A stretch of DNA of 64,000 nt. It comes from Antitrichia curtipendula (Eukaryota > Streptophyta > Bryopsida > Hypnales > Leucodontaceae). The stretch lies in assembly GCA_951230915.1 (NCBI GenBank), contig OX579642.1, positions 5,394,001 through 5,458,000 on the forward strand. The letters are read 5' to 3'. A program made the position numbers and the translations under genes. Under the pieces are notes generated by a model. It ran no database searches and had not been told where the DNA came from. It saw only the letters and a program-made list of their open reading frames with translations. This document shows, piece by piece, positions 1 through 12,330 of this stretch; position 1 is the first letter of the stretch, and every line of letters starts with the position of its first letter.

Positions 1-63
1 ATCTACATGACGTTTTTTTGTAACATAAAAACATCAATTTCATTGCAAAAACATCATGTAGAT
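1..63. repeat. Long hairpin at the window edge
   Basis: Positions 1-17 and 47-63 are inverted repeats of each other (16 of 17 bases pair; arm ATCTACATGACGTTTTT), separated by about 29 bases. This could be one end of a foldback transposon cut by the window border, or an isolated palindrome. No coding sequence is seen here. Confidence 0.6.
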
Positions 64-660
64 TGTGTTCAAAGCAACATGGGTTTTTTAGTGGCCGTTT
101 GTTGAAAGTCACTACTAAGAAAATGGTGGAATGAAGCCACGATGAAAATGGTGGCATGATATAAATAATGGAATTTCAAAGCCAACAAAGAATTCAAAGT
201 CTTTTCAATTGAAGGAATTGAAAAGTAATTTGAAGGAGCAAATGGAAACCTATAGGATTTAATTACTTCACAAATCAAAGCCATAAAAGAATTGGGTTAA
301 AAAAAATATGAGAGTTGAAAGAGTCCACTATGCAATTATAGGGTCCAAATCTTTGGAGATCTTTGGAGTTTTTCTATTGACAAATATAGAGTTCAACGGG
401 AGCTATTGGTCAACATACACCTCCAAAGTCTAATATAATGAGTTCACACTTGCTAAAACTTCAATGTCATTAGATGAAATTCAACCATGTAGAGGGCTGT
501 GAATTCCTGGAGTTCCTAGACTGTGGGAACTCGGCCACAACAACAGGCTGATGTGGTTGAGAGACTGCCCATTGGATATAATAAATAAATAAAAATAAAA
601 TATATTTTTTCCAAAAAAATATTTTTTATAATACTTTTAAAATGTTTAAAAAAAAATCAT
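64..660. other. AT-rich stretch without recognised gene
   Basis: Only short ORFs of unremarkable composition are present. I see no splice-consistent exons, RNA gene or transposon ends. Confidence 0.5.
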
Positions 661-690
661 ATTTATTATTATTATTATTATTATTATTTA
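661..690. repeat. (TTA)n microsatellite
   Basis: About nine TTA/TAT units in a row, followed by several copies of TTTAATATTA up to about 722. Confidence 0.85.
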
Positions 691-891
691 ATATTATTTT
701 AATATTATTTTAATATTATTAATTATTTTGACCTACACTAGTTGTCTTACAATATTAGAAATGGACTTGAAACGGCCATTCAATGCCCCAAAAAAACATC
801 TAATGAAACTAAAGTCTAAAAGATGTGTAACCTTGAAAGGCCGAACCTACAATTATTTTCTTAAACCTCATTTTTCAAATTCCTTTAAATG

Positions 892-894
<3 letters not shown>

Positions 895-932
<38 letters not shown>
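895..932. repeat. (AT)n microsatellite
   Basis: About 19 uninterrupted AT units. A small plus-strand ORF runs through it as a YIYIYI string, which is an artefact of the dinucleotide repeat. Confidence 0.9.
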
Positions 933-934
<2 letters not shown>

Positions 935-1230
935 TTTTTTAATTTATTTTTAGAGATGTCATTACATGTCTTTTAAACCAATAGTTGTAAAAAATTCCAT
1001 TATTTTGGAAAAAATTTGAAATTTTCATAAATTTCAAAATAAAAAGTGAAACAATCCATATTAAATGCAATGATGCTCAAAAATATTGAAAGGTCTCTAC
1101 TAGTTTATATTATAGTGTCAAACATCATAGCGCATATTTTTTAATTTGTTTTGTCATTTTTAATTTAGGAAATTTGTGCTCCATGGTTGAAAGTTCATTT
1201 TTTCAAATTGCTAGTCAATATTTTAGAAAA

Positions 1231-1750
1231 CCTTTAGTTGGGCGTCACTAATAACACAAAGAGCAATGGAGCCCTAGTTCATTTATAAATTTGTTTTATG
1301 TATTCAGACTTTTAATTTTTAATTTTTAATTTTTAATTTTTAATTATTATAAAAAATCAAACTTGTGGGTAAATAAACTCATACATTAATTGAAACAATA
1401 GTTGTGATTGCACTCATGTGCCTTCTTTTCCCTTCATTTCATGTCTTCCATCGTGTAACATGATTTTGTCAAGTCCTTGCCCATGTTGTTGCTTTATTCA
1501 TGACTTTAGTCATTTGACCTCAAAATTCTATGGCCATATTCACGTGTCATTTTATGGCTTTAGTTGTGTTGCCTCAAAATTCGGTGGACATTTTGTGCCC
1601 AATCCAATCTAAAGATCATTATTGGAATTTGTAAATTAAATTTTAATGTTTCAAATAATTGTATAAATTGAGTTGATATTGATTGAAAACATGACATTAT
1701 TCACTAGGATTGTGCTACTCTCCACACTACTAGTGACACCCAACTAAAGG
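1231..1750. mobile_element. 520-bp MITE with 23-bp terminal inverted repeats
   Basis: The left end at 1231-1253 begins CCTTTAGTTGGG. The right end at 1728-1750 is its reverse complement with 21 of 23 matches. Weaker complementarity continues inwards on both sides for about 30 further bases. The interior has no transposase, so this would be a non-autonomous element. I could not identify a target-site duplication, so the superfamily is open. Confidence 0.65.
1310..1345. repeat. Short tandem repeat of TTTTTAA units
   Basis: About five 7-bp units of the TTTTTAA type lie inside the MITE at 1231-1750. This is low-complexity sequence with no function inferred. Confidence 0.8.
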
Positions 1751-2554
1751 TTGTAACTGATAGTTTGAAAATGTATAGTGTGAAAATTATCCTACAATGT
1801 TACTAATATTCACTATTTTTTTGAAAATTACAAATATTCAACCTACAATCAATTTTAAAAAGAAATATCCCACTTGCTCAATCTACAAATTCCAAGGTCA
1901 TTTTTTGGTCAAAAAAACAATCAAAACTGCCATTCCCAATAGAAAGAGAAAAATTGCTAAAATTTTGATTGTTTGCATATCTAATCATAGGACTCGGGGA
2001 GTTCACTTAGAATGTCCATGAGAAACCATGTGCAAACAAAACTTTGGACCCCCTATTTATTTTTTGAATTTTAAATAAAACAAAACAAAACAATTATGAA
2101 TAGATTTTCCTACTTTAAAAGTTTATGTTTTGAATTATTGATATTTTTATTTGTTAATAATAATTAGTTACAAATTTTTGAAGTAAAAAGATACACTGTA
2201 GAACTAAAAAATAACTTTCACACTCCTATATTATATAAGAAAAATTTGTCTAAAAAATGAACAAAAATTTTCTAAAAATAACTCTCTACTGAAAGCTCAT
2301 TTTGAGTTGAATATTGATTCAATGGTCATCTAAATGTGTTCTCTATAATTATTTGAGTTGAAAAACATGCTATTTTAGTTCATTTCTAACCTCTTTTAGA
2401 GATCATTTCTTATTTTATTTTATTTGGAAATTTTGGCAATAGAAACCTATAGTCATTATTAAACAATGCTCAAAATTTTAGGTTGAAATTATAGTTTATT
2501 AGAAACCACTTGTTTGCATGTGGTTTATTGTAGTAGAACTAAGTGCACCCCCCA
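1751..2554. other. AT-rich stretch, partly left part of a TTAA-family copy
   Basis: No gene is seen. Short stretches around 1,850-2,000 resemble the left interior of the TTAA-flanked family (as near 57,100), interrupted by unrelated sequence before the right-hand part resumes at about 2,555. Confidence 0.3.
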
Positions 2555-3374
2555 AGTCATAGGATCTTATGGTAGACTTGTATGAAAATATGGAAGAAAT
2601 TTCAAGAACTTTGAGAAGGTAGATTGCAAGATATTTGCATTTAAAGTGAAGAAAACGAATCATTTCTCACCTTACGACTTTGAATCTTTTTCATTATAAA
2701 ATTTTGTATTATAAAATTTTAGTTAAAAAATAAATATAATAAAGAATTGAGTTGAGAATTTAAGAAAAAATTCCCCCAAAGTCACTCAAGTTCTATTCTT
2801 CAAAATATTGTTAAGCATAAGCAAGTATCAAATTGAAGGAAAAACTAAGTCAATAACAATTTTAAGATTGACTTTAAACATACTAATTGAAAAGGTATGA
2901 TTTTTTTAACAAGAAAACTAAATCTTGTGTAAATTTATATCTTCTAGAAATTGTGAAAATTGAATTAAAAAATGAATCCAATATGTTATTTTTCCAAAAA
3001 GACGCTAATGACTACCCTCAAAACAAGATGCTCTATAACTTTCACAATACTAAACCAAATGGAATCAATCAATCTTTCTATATACATGCAAAAATATTAT
3101 TTATAAAAAATGATTTTTTTTTTAATTTATTCAAATTTTTGTGATTTTTCATGGTGTTAGAATTTAAGTATTTTGAACTTCATGTGGCATAATTTTAATC
3201 TCAGGCATTGATTTAAATAAAAATTATACTCCTAGAAAGCTAATTTTTTTTAATATATTTTTTAAGATTTCAAAAAATCACGTCCAAAATTGAGATTATA
3301 GAAATGTAATCAAACCTTCAAGTATTCCCCAATGGGACACTACAACACTTGGGACTTTATCTTGAATTAAAGGG
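2555..3374. mobile_element. Decayed copy of the TTAA-flanked repeat family
   Basis: This stretch aligns by eye with the interior of the elements at 10,479-11,393 and 40,164-41,039. Shared landmarks are an ATAGGATCTT block, GGAAGAAATTTCA, GCAAGATAT, and a right end with GGGACTTTA followed by TTAA (3375-3378). The left end is not clean, so this is a partial or interrupted copy. No coding potential is evident. Confidence 0.5.
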
Positions 3375-3378
3375 TTAA

Positions 3379-6145
3379 TCAGAGGTTTTTGAGTAAGCAT
3401 CCATCCATCTTGTAAATTAGAAAAATTAATGAATTTTTCAAGAGAATGTTCTAAGATGCCTGCATTGAGATGGAAATTGAAAGATTCTTATGACTTTTGC
3501 CATAATTATTGGAATAGCTTGAAACAAAGTTACATTTGTTGAAATTGATGATTAGAAATTACTCTAAAAATCATATGTAGAAATTTAAAAGTGTAAAGTC
3601 ACTAGAGTGTGGTCAAATTCTCAAAAAGCCTAAAGTTGGCTCCACAAAAATGTAGCATTAACAAATAGATTCTATACAAGTCAAGCTTTAAACCAACTCC
3701 AATTTAAAGGTTAACACAACAATTACATTATAACCCTTGCATTTTTTAATTACATTGAATTTCTATAGTACCCTTGGGATTTATTACTTTCTTGGAGAGG
3801 TCACTAGTCTAGGCCTAAAAAATACAGTCGAATCCAAAATAAGTTGCCATTTATGCTTAGTCACCAAAACTTATAAACTTTCATTGCTCCATCACTAAGC
3901 TCCAAAATTAAACAATTAAATTCTCTTTTTCATAAATTAGTGAATATTATATATTCTTTGATGAGGTAAAAAAATATGTGCATCTAGGCATGCCTTTTCA
4001 TCTTTGGCAACTATAACTCTCCCTCCCAACTTCAATGCTAAAGTCTCTAGATCAAAACACAAAGCTCCCAAACCTCCAATTGTTCATCATTAATAGTGCG
4101 GAGAACAACAAATGAGGTTGTTGTTGGACACAATGTGGTTGCTTCTTGACATTAAAAGTATGCTTAAAATTTGATTGCTTGCCCTTGAAGGCCTATTGTA
4201 CAAGTACGTTGTGGCCCAACAAATCCTTGTGAGGATTCTTGAGATAGCATATACTATAGACATTGTATTCTACATCCCGATGAAGACGTCGATTTACAAC
4301 ATGTAAATGATGAGGGCTTAAGTGAAAAAGTGCGTCGATCTTGGGATGTTCGCTTTGTACATGAAATCCATTTTTGACAATCATTATTTGGGGGCTCTGA
4401 TATTTGTGTAGAAAATCTCGTTGCCAAAATCTCCAAATCCTAAGACATAGTCTTCAAACCTTGAATTGGTCATCACTGGTAGTACAGAGACTAGTGGTGC
4501 CCTAGTTTTTCTTAAAGCAAATTCAACAAGTCTAAATCAAAAACAATTAATTCTTAAGTATTTATAATTTAGCAACAATACCAATATTATGAGTAGTTTT
4601 AGGCAAATCAAAGGCTTTGAAATAATTTTGTCAAAGTGTCCAATTCCATAGCTTTTTAGGATTTACAGCTTTTGTATTCAAGCTAAAATTTGTGTTTACT
4701 TCTTTATAAATTTTTGAGCACTTCTAACTTTTCATTATATGAAATTCATTAATAGAAAATATTGCATCCTTTTTTGAAAAAAACTTGCCATTGGTGGTAC
4801 CTGAAAAAATTTAAAAGCATAACCCAAATACAAGGGTAGATATTGAATGAATGACTTAAATTTTTCTCCTTCAAAAACAATCAAACAAGCTATTGATGCA
4901 AGCCAAACTTGGAAAAAATGTACATATTTGTTTTTATTGTTTTTATCTTCTCCTATAACCAAACTTCATTAGCTAAAGATTTATTACTTAATCAATCTAG
5001 ATATCTATTGATTATAGCTATCTCCATTGTTGAACTATGTTATATTTGTCATTCCTTTCTATCATTAAGAAAGGTACAAACCTTCTTATCTGTATTTCTC
5101 ATTGCATGATGAAATTAACATACATAGGTATAACCTGAGAGAGTAACAACACTACACAAAAGACTTTAGCACACTGCAACACTATTTTAGTACCAACCTT
5201 GGGTAGCAACCTAATCAAACTTCATCAGTCACTGTAGATGTAGCTTCTACCAACGCAAACCCCCCTCTCTTCTATATTCGTTTAAATTACTACTAATATA
5301 GTTACAAAGAAGAGCTCTTGCTGCTACTCAGACTTAACATTGCTACGATTGTTTTCAAAGTTACTTGAGCAAGGCTATAGCAATGGATCAAGATGGCATC
5401 CATGGATTTTTCAACGAGTGCCAACCTTTACTTGTTTTGGCACCTTGTCCTCCGTAACCTTCACAATCACAATCAAGAGCTTTTGTTAGTTCCAAGTAGT
5501 TGAGGTCCACATTCAAACAAAAGTTCGATACATACTTCATAGCCTTGGAATCAACATCCCTCTACGCAGCTTCTTGGGAACATAATATTGCTTGTTCATA
5601 CTACATTCTACATATCGTCAATTTCATTAAGTTTGTGAGATTTGGGGCGGCAAAAATTGTGACATTCATTTACACAAAGCTCTAAAATCCAAGACAGATG
5701 TAGATTTGCGTTTCAAGCTACGTGCCCCGGAAAGTACCAAAGCTTTAGGAATCTGCCAATTTATCGAAATAAATGTTACATGTTCGTTTAGGGTTTAGGT
5801 CACCAAAATCAGCCCTCTTTTGCAGGTGGCAATCATGCATTGAATATGGAGAGCATGCGTATATCTCCCAATCTTGTCCTTCTTTAGTGAGAAGTCCTTT
5901 TAATACTTTTGATTGAGCATGATTGAAAATCATCTAACAATTGAGGTTAACAATTGAGGTTACGGCCTGTAGTGTGAAAGCATACTCTTGTGATGAATAT
6001 AGCATCTCTCCTTTCAAGTTATAATATAGCATACCGTATTTCTCACCACGAAGCTCTCCTTTCAAGTTATCTAGTCCATGATCTGGTCATGTGGCTTCCC
6101 AAATAAATTGCAGTCTTGGAGTGTTGATAAACTCTTTTGACAACT
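3379..6145. other. AT-rich intergenic DNA, no gene recognised
   Basis: ORFs are short and overlap on both strands without recognisable motifs. GC content rises from about 5,700 towards the gene island. The last few hundred bases could hold the 3' untranslated region of the minus-strand gene at 6146-7861, but I see no defined poly(A) signal. Confidence 0.4.
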
Positions 6146-7861
6146 TCATTGCCTGCTTCTGGTGCATACAAGAGGTGGCGAGCAATTACCAAAATTCCGG
6201 TAGAAATTGTAACGTTGCGAAGGAGGTAGGTTAGCACCGCCTGCAGCAGTGCGTTTTAGATCCGAGGTAGCCTGAATCATGGATCCCTTTTGCTTCTTCG
6301 GAGCACCTCTGTGCTTCTGCAGAATCTTTCTCTTGCGAGGGCTAACCTGCTCGCGGTCCTTAGCAGAGCTGCTGCCCGATGAGTTTCGACTCTCCGACCT
6401 CGACACCAAGCATCGCAATCCACAGCCTGATGGCATTCCAGTTTTGCGGTGTTCCACAACTTCATTGTATTGATCGCCATCGTCACGCCTGTACAACAGA
6501 TGTCTCTGCTTGTAAGCCATCCAGAACACTAGTCTTGTAAACAAATTCTTGAGACCATGTATAACATCATAACTCACAGAATAAGCATAGTGAAATTTCA
6601 TGGTGAAGCTACAACAACGTAGAAAGCATATGAACATATCGGATCTTACTCGTTATTCCTGCCGTTTCGAAGTGATAACAATGGTAACTTTTGTCTTTCA
6701 CGCTTCACGCGATGTGCATTTTCTTCTTTTCCTTGATCCAACAGCATCTGAGTGTCATGTTCTTCTAGTCCGTTGTAATTGGTCTTCTTCTGTGTCTTGT
6801 ACATTTTTCTATGAGGAGGGCCTGGTTTGGTTGCAATTGTCCAGTCGCGCCTTGGCGAATTGGGTGATGTTTGGCAAGCCTCATCATGTATTATTACTGC
6901 CACACTCCAAATGTCGTATTAAAATGACAAATTATTGCTCATAATTGAAAAGTGAAGGTTGAGCAACGGCGAATTTGACGTCACTTAAACTTTGCACAAA
7001 CGGCCGCGTGCGAAATTATATCACATCATCGTCATAACGAAGCTTTTGTTCACCAATTCACCATTACTCAAATAAAAGCAAAGAATTTCGGATTTGGTTA
7101 CCGGTAGCTTGAGTCAATTTCACATTCGGCAGTGCATATGTCGGACCATCAACCCTTCACTTGCTGGGCCATAATGGTTCATTGATCACTTTACCTGTAT
7201 TTGAAGGAAATGAAGAAAACCTAGGTCTATGATCTAGATGCACGTGTTTGAAAACCTTGCGCAGGTGATGAAGGTTGGAAGCGATGGGTGTGTAAAAGAA
7301 ATCATGAAGATGGTAACAGAAAGATGCAACATCTGTGATCTTGGACAACGTTTAAAAATGTCCCGTAGAAAGATGTCCGTGACCGCCCGATGGACTGAAT
7401 CAAAAGATTAAATAAAAGTGAGTAATCAGGAATTGTACCGGGGCCACAAATGTGCCGATCACGTGAAAGCTTAAGCTTTTCCAGTTGAGCTCTAGCTTCT
7501 TGAAGTTCGTTAGTCAGTTCCTCACACTTTTTGAAGCATTCATTCTGCGCCTCTTGAATGACCTGGTAATATTTCATGCAGTCACCGTTTCATAGTTTCA
7601 GAATTTCAAACGAGAAGTAGCAAAAAAATTTGGAACCAAACAGGATAAGTTTTCTCTATGTTTTCTTGCTCCCAGATCTATTCGCCAAGGATTTGTTGTA
7701 CTTTGATAACAGTTTCAGAATTTGAAGGGGTAGTTGCAAGGAGAGTGGTTGTAGAACATTACCTCTCTCTCATGTTTTCGTACATAGAATTTTCCGTACT
7801 CCGAGTTCGAGGTTTGCCATCTCCATCTGTCCTTAGATTGACAAACAGCTGACTCCGACAT
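6146..7861 (-). CDS. Unknown four-exon gene, coiled-coil protein with basic C-terminus
   Basis: Four minus-strand exons join with matching phases: 7861-7763 (ATG start), 7562-7439, 6896-6650 and 6533-6146, giving 858 nt and a 285-residue product. Every junction is GT-AG. Residues about 34-75 form a Glu/Lys/Leu/Gln-rich coiled coil containing EELTNELQEARAQLEKLKL. The C-terminal third is Ser-, Lys- and Arg-rich with SPRKRKILQKHRG and PKKQKG, which resemble nuclear localisation signals. The higher GC than the flanks and the agreement of four phases argue for a real gene. An in-frame reading continues upstream of the chosen ATG to a possible acceptor near 7885, so further 5' exons are possible. 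I do not recognise the family. A nuclear coiled-coil protein is an inference from composition only. Confidence 0.45.
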
Positions 7862-7931
7862 TTTCAACATTGTGAAATGAGTTAGACACTAAAATGTCAG
7901 AAGGCTAATAGATTACAGTGTAAAATCAACT

Positions 7932-8172
7932 TCATTGCTCCAGAGCCGAAAGCCTGGCCGCAAGTGCACGAGCATCCTGCAAATCGACTCAACCTACTCG
8001 GACCTACTACGTCACTAATTAATAATTAAGAACCTTTGAGCCCTAAGAAAAACGCCTACACATCATCAACACTATCCAACATTGCAAGTAGGTGACGAAT
8101 CACACTGTTTTGGTTCATATCGGATTCGAGAGAGTCAGCAAATTGTGATTTCATGACCCAAATATTTGCCAT
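7932..8172 (-). CDS. Possible two-exon small ORF, unknown
   Basis: Exon 8172-8062 (from an ATG preceded by an in-frame stop) can be spliced in phase 0 to 7976-7932, ending at TGA, for 51 residues. The segments read like protein: SVIRHLLAMLDSVDD, then DARALAARLSALEQ, an amphipathic helix. It may instead be the end of a larger upstream gene, or part of the transcript that continues into 7861-6146. Only about 70 bases separate it from that gene. Confidence 0.25.
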
Positions 8173-10474
8173 TCAGGCAATGTTCTCAAACATCCACTGA
8201 CAATGGTCTCACGTAACATTGCTCAATGACACGTTGACTTCGTCGGATTTGAAACACATAATAGTTGTAAGTAATCATGGCAGACAGAAACGAGGGGTGC
8301 TTCCTACAGAAACTTAAAACCCTACTAATGTAGCCGAACGAAATTGCCAATGAGCTGCAAAAGAGTACTCCGGTCTAAAACTCCGAAAACTTACAGAATA
8401 AGATCAAAACAATAGATCAAATTGGGACAAATCTGAATATATTGCAAATCAGAGCTTAAGTCGGACACAAACTGAACGCGCAAGCTTTCACATTGTTGCA
8501 GCCACGGAAATGAAGGACGGAGGCTTGTGTGTACGCATACCTGGATTCACATGCCCCATCTCGCATCACAACCGATGACCTGCTCAAATACGGTAGCTGC
8601 TGCAGCATACAGCTCCTTCACCATTACAACTGAATTTTTTATTCTCTTGCAACGCCACGGACTGTAAGCCCATCCACCACCATATCCACAGCAGTACCAA
8701 ACCAGTTGTAGAACACCCTGAACTAGAGCCCCTTAATTAGCATTGCGATAATGTGATTTCTTGGCATATGGGAACAATATTACTGTAGCTACTCTTGCAG
8801 GTGCTTCATTTGAATACTCTTGGTAACTACGACAGCATTGAGAACATGGACGATGGAAGACGTAAACACGGTCAGATAAGAAAGATTAGGTATAGAGAGA
8901 AAAACTGAAGCAGCTACGTTGGCTGGCATGGACTTCGAGCTGCTGGTGTGACACAGGAAATAATAGCACTATAGTCATATTGGAAAAAATGACATGTTTC
9001 AAAGCTCCAAATCGTAACAAGTGCATAGAGCTCAAAAAACTAGGACACGTATAGATTTGAAGTTTCAAACGCTCGAATGAAAAAGTGGCAATATCTTGAA
9101 ATTTTGTCATGTATATGGCGCGAAGCAATCGTCCTAAGCAAGGGAAAGACAACTAAAATCTTAATCAGGAAGTGACGGTGGCCTACAAGTCTTTGACAAT
9201 ATAACGATCATCGACACATGTCAATATAATCGAACAACTGGAGATACGTACTTCACGTTGCATGAGTTGAGTCACCACCAGAGTTCGGGCTTTTATCAGA
9301 GAAGGGGTGCAGGAATGTACCTCAAGGATGTGATGATCCGCAGAGACAGACGATGAGAAGGGAAGCAACGGAGAACAAATATCAGAGCAGGTCAGCTTGA
9401 GGATACAAATTGACTGGAGCAGTCGAATTCATCACCCGCGCTCTTGTCATTCCTTACTGCAAACGGATCAGAGCCGATGTAACGCGCTGTGTGATATTCA
9501 AATTTAGGCCAGGCAACCAACATGCAGAGTATAATGCCTCCATCAAGGAGCTCTCTCACCAACCAGCCAACCTCCTACTTCAAGACACTTTCAAAACATC
9601 AACCAATTTCTCCTTCTACCAAAATCCATGCACGCACTGCGCCTTCTTCACCGTAATATCTGGAGCATTGCGCGCAATCACGACAATCTGAGAAACTTTT
9701 GAAAATTCCACGACAGAACTAGGGTTTAGGGTTGTGCTGTCTCGGCATTTCTTGACATGAGCTTGTCATGTCGGAAACTATACCCGGTATGCTCAATACA
9801 ATGTTGGCGATCTTACTGTGTTCTCAGACATGACCGAACCTAAATTTTTTTCTTAATTCTCACCAACATATTTTCAAAGCGAAACTGCAGATGTGCACTC
9901 TGTCTTAATCCCTCGATGTTCTCGATCGTTTGTGGATTCCGTAGGATCTAATTGATCGCAGAAAGTTCCGGGTTGCCATTAATCTCGTGCTGCATTGCGA
10001 ATTGGTTGCGACGGTGTGATGATCGTCAACCGCCTTCTGTGAACAATTTTTCTCGACCCCTTGGCTCTAGCTCCTCGCCTAATTCATTCAGGGACTAATT
10101 CCTTCCAAATTTCTAATCTCGCTGTATCGAGTGAGGTACAGTATGCTCCGGAAGTTGACGAGCGGACACAATCTCATCGAACGTCAATTGAGCGGAAGAT
10201 CTTCCCAAGTCAAGAACACCGACGAGATTATGAGTTTGATAACCTCTCTCGTCACGTCCGTTTGACACATTGTCGTTGGAAAAGTGAGGTCGAGGGTTTT
10301 GAGTTTTGAGTTTGAGTTTTGAGTTTTGCCGTTGGTTTTTATTTATTTTTATAAGCGTTATAAGGAGGAATAAAAGTGGTCTCTTTGCAAGTGCATCACT
10401 AAAAAACAATGGTTATAATTTCATTCCTTTTCACTCTTTTGGAGAATCGGAGATTTCAAGTTTGATAGTCTTTA
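8173..10474 (-). other. Higher-GC island with possible further minus-strand exons
   Basis: GC is clearly above the AT-rich surroundings and several exon-like pieces occur on the minus strand: one reading NWFGTAVDMVVDGLTV near 8,650-8,720, one reading RLLRAIYMTKFQDIATFSF near 9,060-9,140, and one reading ARTLVVTQLMQRE near 9,250-9,295 that ends at a good GT donor. I could not chain them into one frame and do not recognise a family. Part of 9,700-10,400 may be promoter or 5' untranslated sequence of the minus-strand gene(s). Confidence 0.25.
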
Positions 10475-10478
10475 TTAA

Positions 10479-11393
10479 CCCCTAAAGTCCCAAGGCCTCT
10501 TTTCCATCAAAAAACACTCAAACTATCATTTTTATTGCAAAGAGCAAAAAAACAAATTTAATGTTTTTTTAGCATATTTAACCATAGGATCTTGTACTAG
10601 ACTAGTACAAGAATGTGTGGAAGAAATTTCACAAAGTTTGACCATGTAATTGCAAGATATCTGCGTTTAAAGTGAAAGAAACAAGTTTTTTGTAAATTGC
10701 TCAACTACATTTTTTGGCTTTGAACCTTCTTAACTTAAGATTTTTCCTCTACTAATTTTGAATTTCTAATTTCACATGATAAAAAAATTGAGTTGAGAAT
10801 CTAGGAAAAAAAATTCAAAAAAAGAACACTTAATTTTCATGCATTAAAAAATTGTGAAACATAACTAGGTTCAAGATTGAAGGAAAATCTACATTGTTAA
10901 TAGCTCTAAGATGGAATTGAAATATACTAATCTCAACGGTGAGATTGTTCTAGCAAGAGGTCTTAACCTTGTATAATTTTTTTTTTTTTTTAACTGTAAA
11001 ATTCAAGGTCGAAAATGAATCTACAAGTTTTTTTTTTCAATAAGATGCTCTAATTGCCCAAAAAACAAGATACATTGTCCATAACTTTCACATAACAAAC
11101 TCAAATGGAATGAATCAAAGCTTCCCATATACACAAAAATATAATATACACAAAACAAAATTTTTAAATCTTTTACTTGAAGTTTTTTTTTTGTCCACCG
11201 AACTAAAAAAAAGACTTTTTGAACCATAACTTTGGCTCCCGTGCTCCTATTGAAATAAAAACTATATTTTAGAAAAGTTAATGTGTTTTTCTATATTTAC
11301 AAAAAAATTCAAAAAATCACAACAAATATTGAGACCACAAGAGCCTGCCCAAACTCCATTTTGTCCCCCGAAGGAACAATGGGACTTTAATGG
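10479..11393. mobile_element. TTAA-flanked non-autonomous element, copy 1
   Basis: It is bounded by TTAA at 10475-10478 and 11394-11397. The left end reads CCCCTAAAGTCCCA and the right end, read inwards on the other strand, ACCATTAAAGTCCCA, so the termini are inverted repeats with one offset. TTAA target duplication and C-rich ends are features of piggyBac-type elements. The interior has no long ORF. Interior sequence is shared with copies at about 2.6-3.4, 40.2-41.0, 57.0-58.5 and 63-64 kb. Confidence 0.55.
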
Positions 11394-11750
11394 TTAAGTT
11401 TGGAAAAGAGGTTTGTGTCCTATTCCTAAGCTAGCTTTTCCAACCATTATCTTGTGATTAAAGGTAAGTATACCTATGTTATTCTCTACCTATATTTATT
11501 TATGATTTCAATCTCTAAATCTTGGACTTGTTTAAATAGTATACACAATAGAAAAAGACCATATTAAGTATGCATATCTTTGTAAAGTTTTGTTAGTTTA
11601 GAAAATGGTCAAATCCTATGAATAAACTTTCATGAATTCTCATCACCATTTGGTCACCTTTGAACATGCATATTAGTATGTTCACACCATAATATTAGGT
11701 AAGAAAGAAGGTGCTAAAATTGTATGTACTCTAATTATCACATTCCTTAA

Positions 11751-12326
11751 CCCCTAAAACCCTACTTGTCCCCTCGGGGGACAATTTGGGTCCGGGTAGG
11801 TTCCTATTGTCTCAATTTGAAGTGAATTTTTTTGAGATTTTTTGAGGTTGTGTATCTTTGCCAGAGCTTTTTGGATATATAATTTTTGTTTCAATCGGAT
11901 GCCGGATGAAAAAGTTATGGCACAATGAGCAAGAAATGGAGATTATCGGGCAGCCCAAAAAAATTTACAGAAAGTCAAAATTATTTTTTTTGAATTTTTT
12001 TCCTAAAATATTATGTTTTTACCTATACGTGGAGATTTGATTCATTATATTTGGACTAGGGATGAAAAAGTTATGGACAATCTTAGTTTTCCGGGCAATT
12101 TAAGCATTTTCTTGAAAGAATTTTTTTTTGTTCAACTTTGAAATATCTTCCAATCCGTACGGTGAAATTTGATGAAATTTTTACTACATGATCTCAGACA
12201 AGTTAAGTACAAGATCCTACGGTTGAATTCACAAAAAACCAAAAAATTTGGTTTTCTTAAGTGAATACAATAGAAGTGGTAGTTTTGAGTGGTTTTTGGC
12301 AAAAAACACCCTCGGGGGTTTAGGGG
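11751..12326. mobile_element. TTAA-flanked non-autonomous element, copy 2 (different interior)
   Basis: TTAA at 11747-11750 and 12327-12330 bracket inverted ends that both begin CCCCTAAA and both carry a C-run/CGAGGG block within the first 30 bases. Length is 576 bp. The small plus-strand ORF inside (11858-12040) has no recognisable motif. The interior differs from copy 1, so it may be a second subfamily using the same termini. Confidence 0.55.
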
Positions 12327-12330
12327 TTAA

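Noticed and set aside
10061..10409. 82- and 98-codon ORFs on opposite strands
   Set aside because: Neither has splice sites that connect to neighbouring frames nor a recognisable motif; more likely upstream non-coding sequence.
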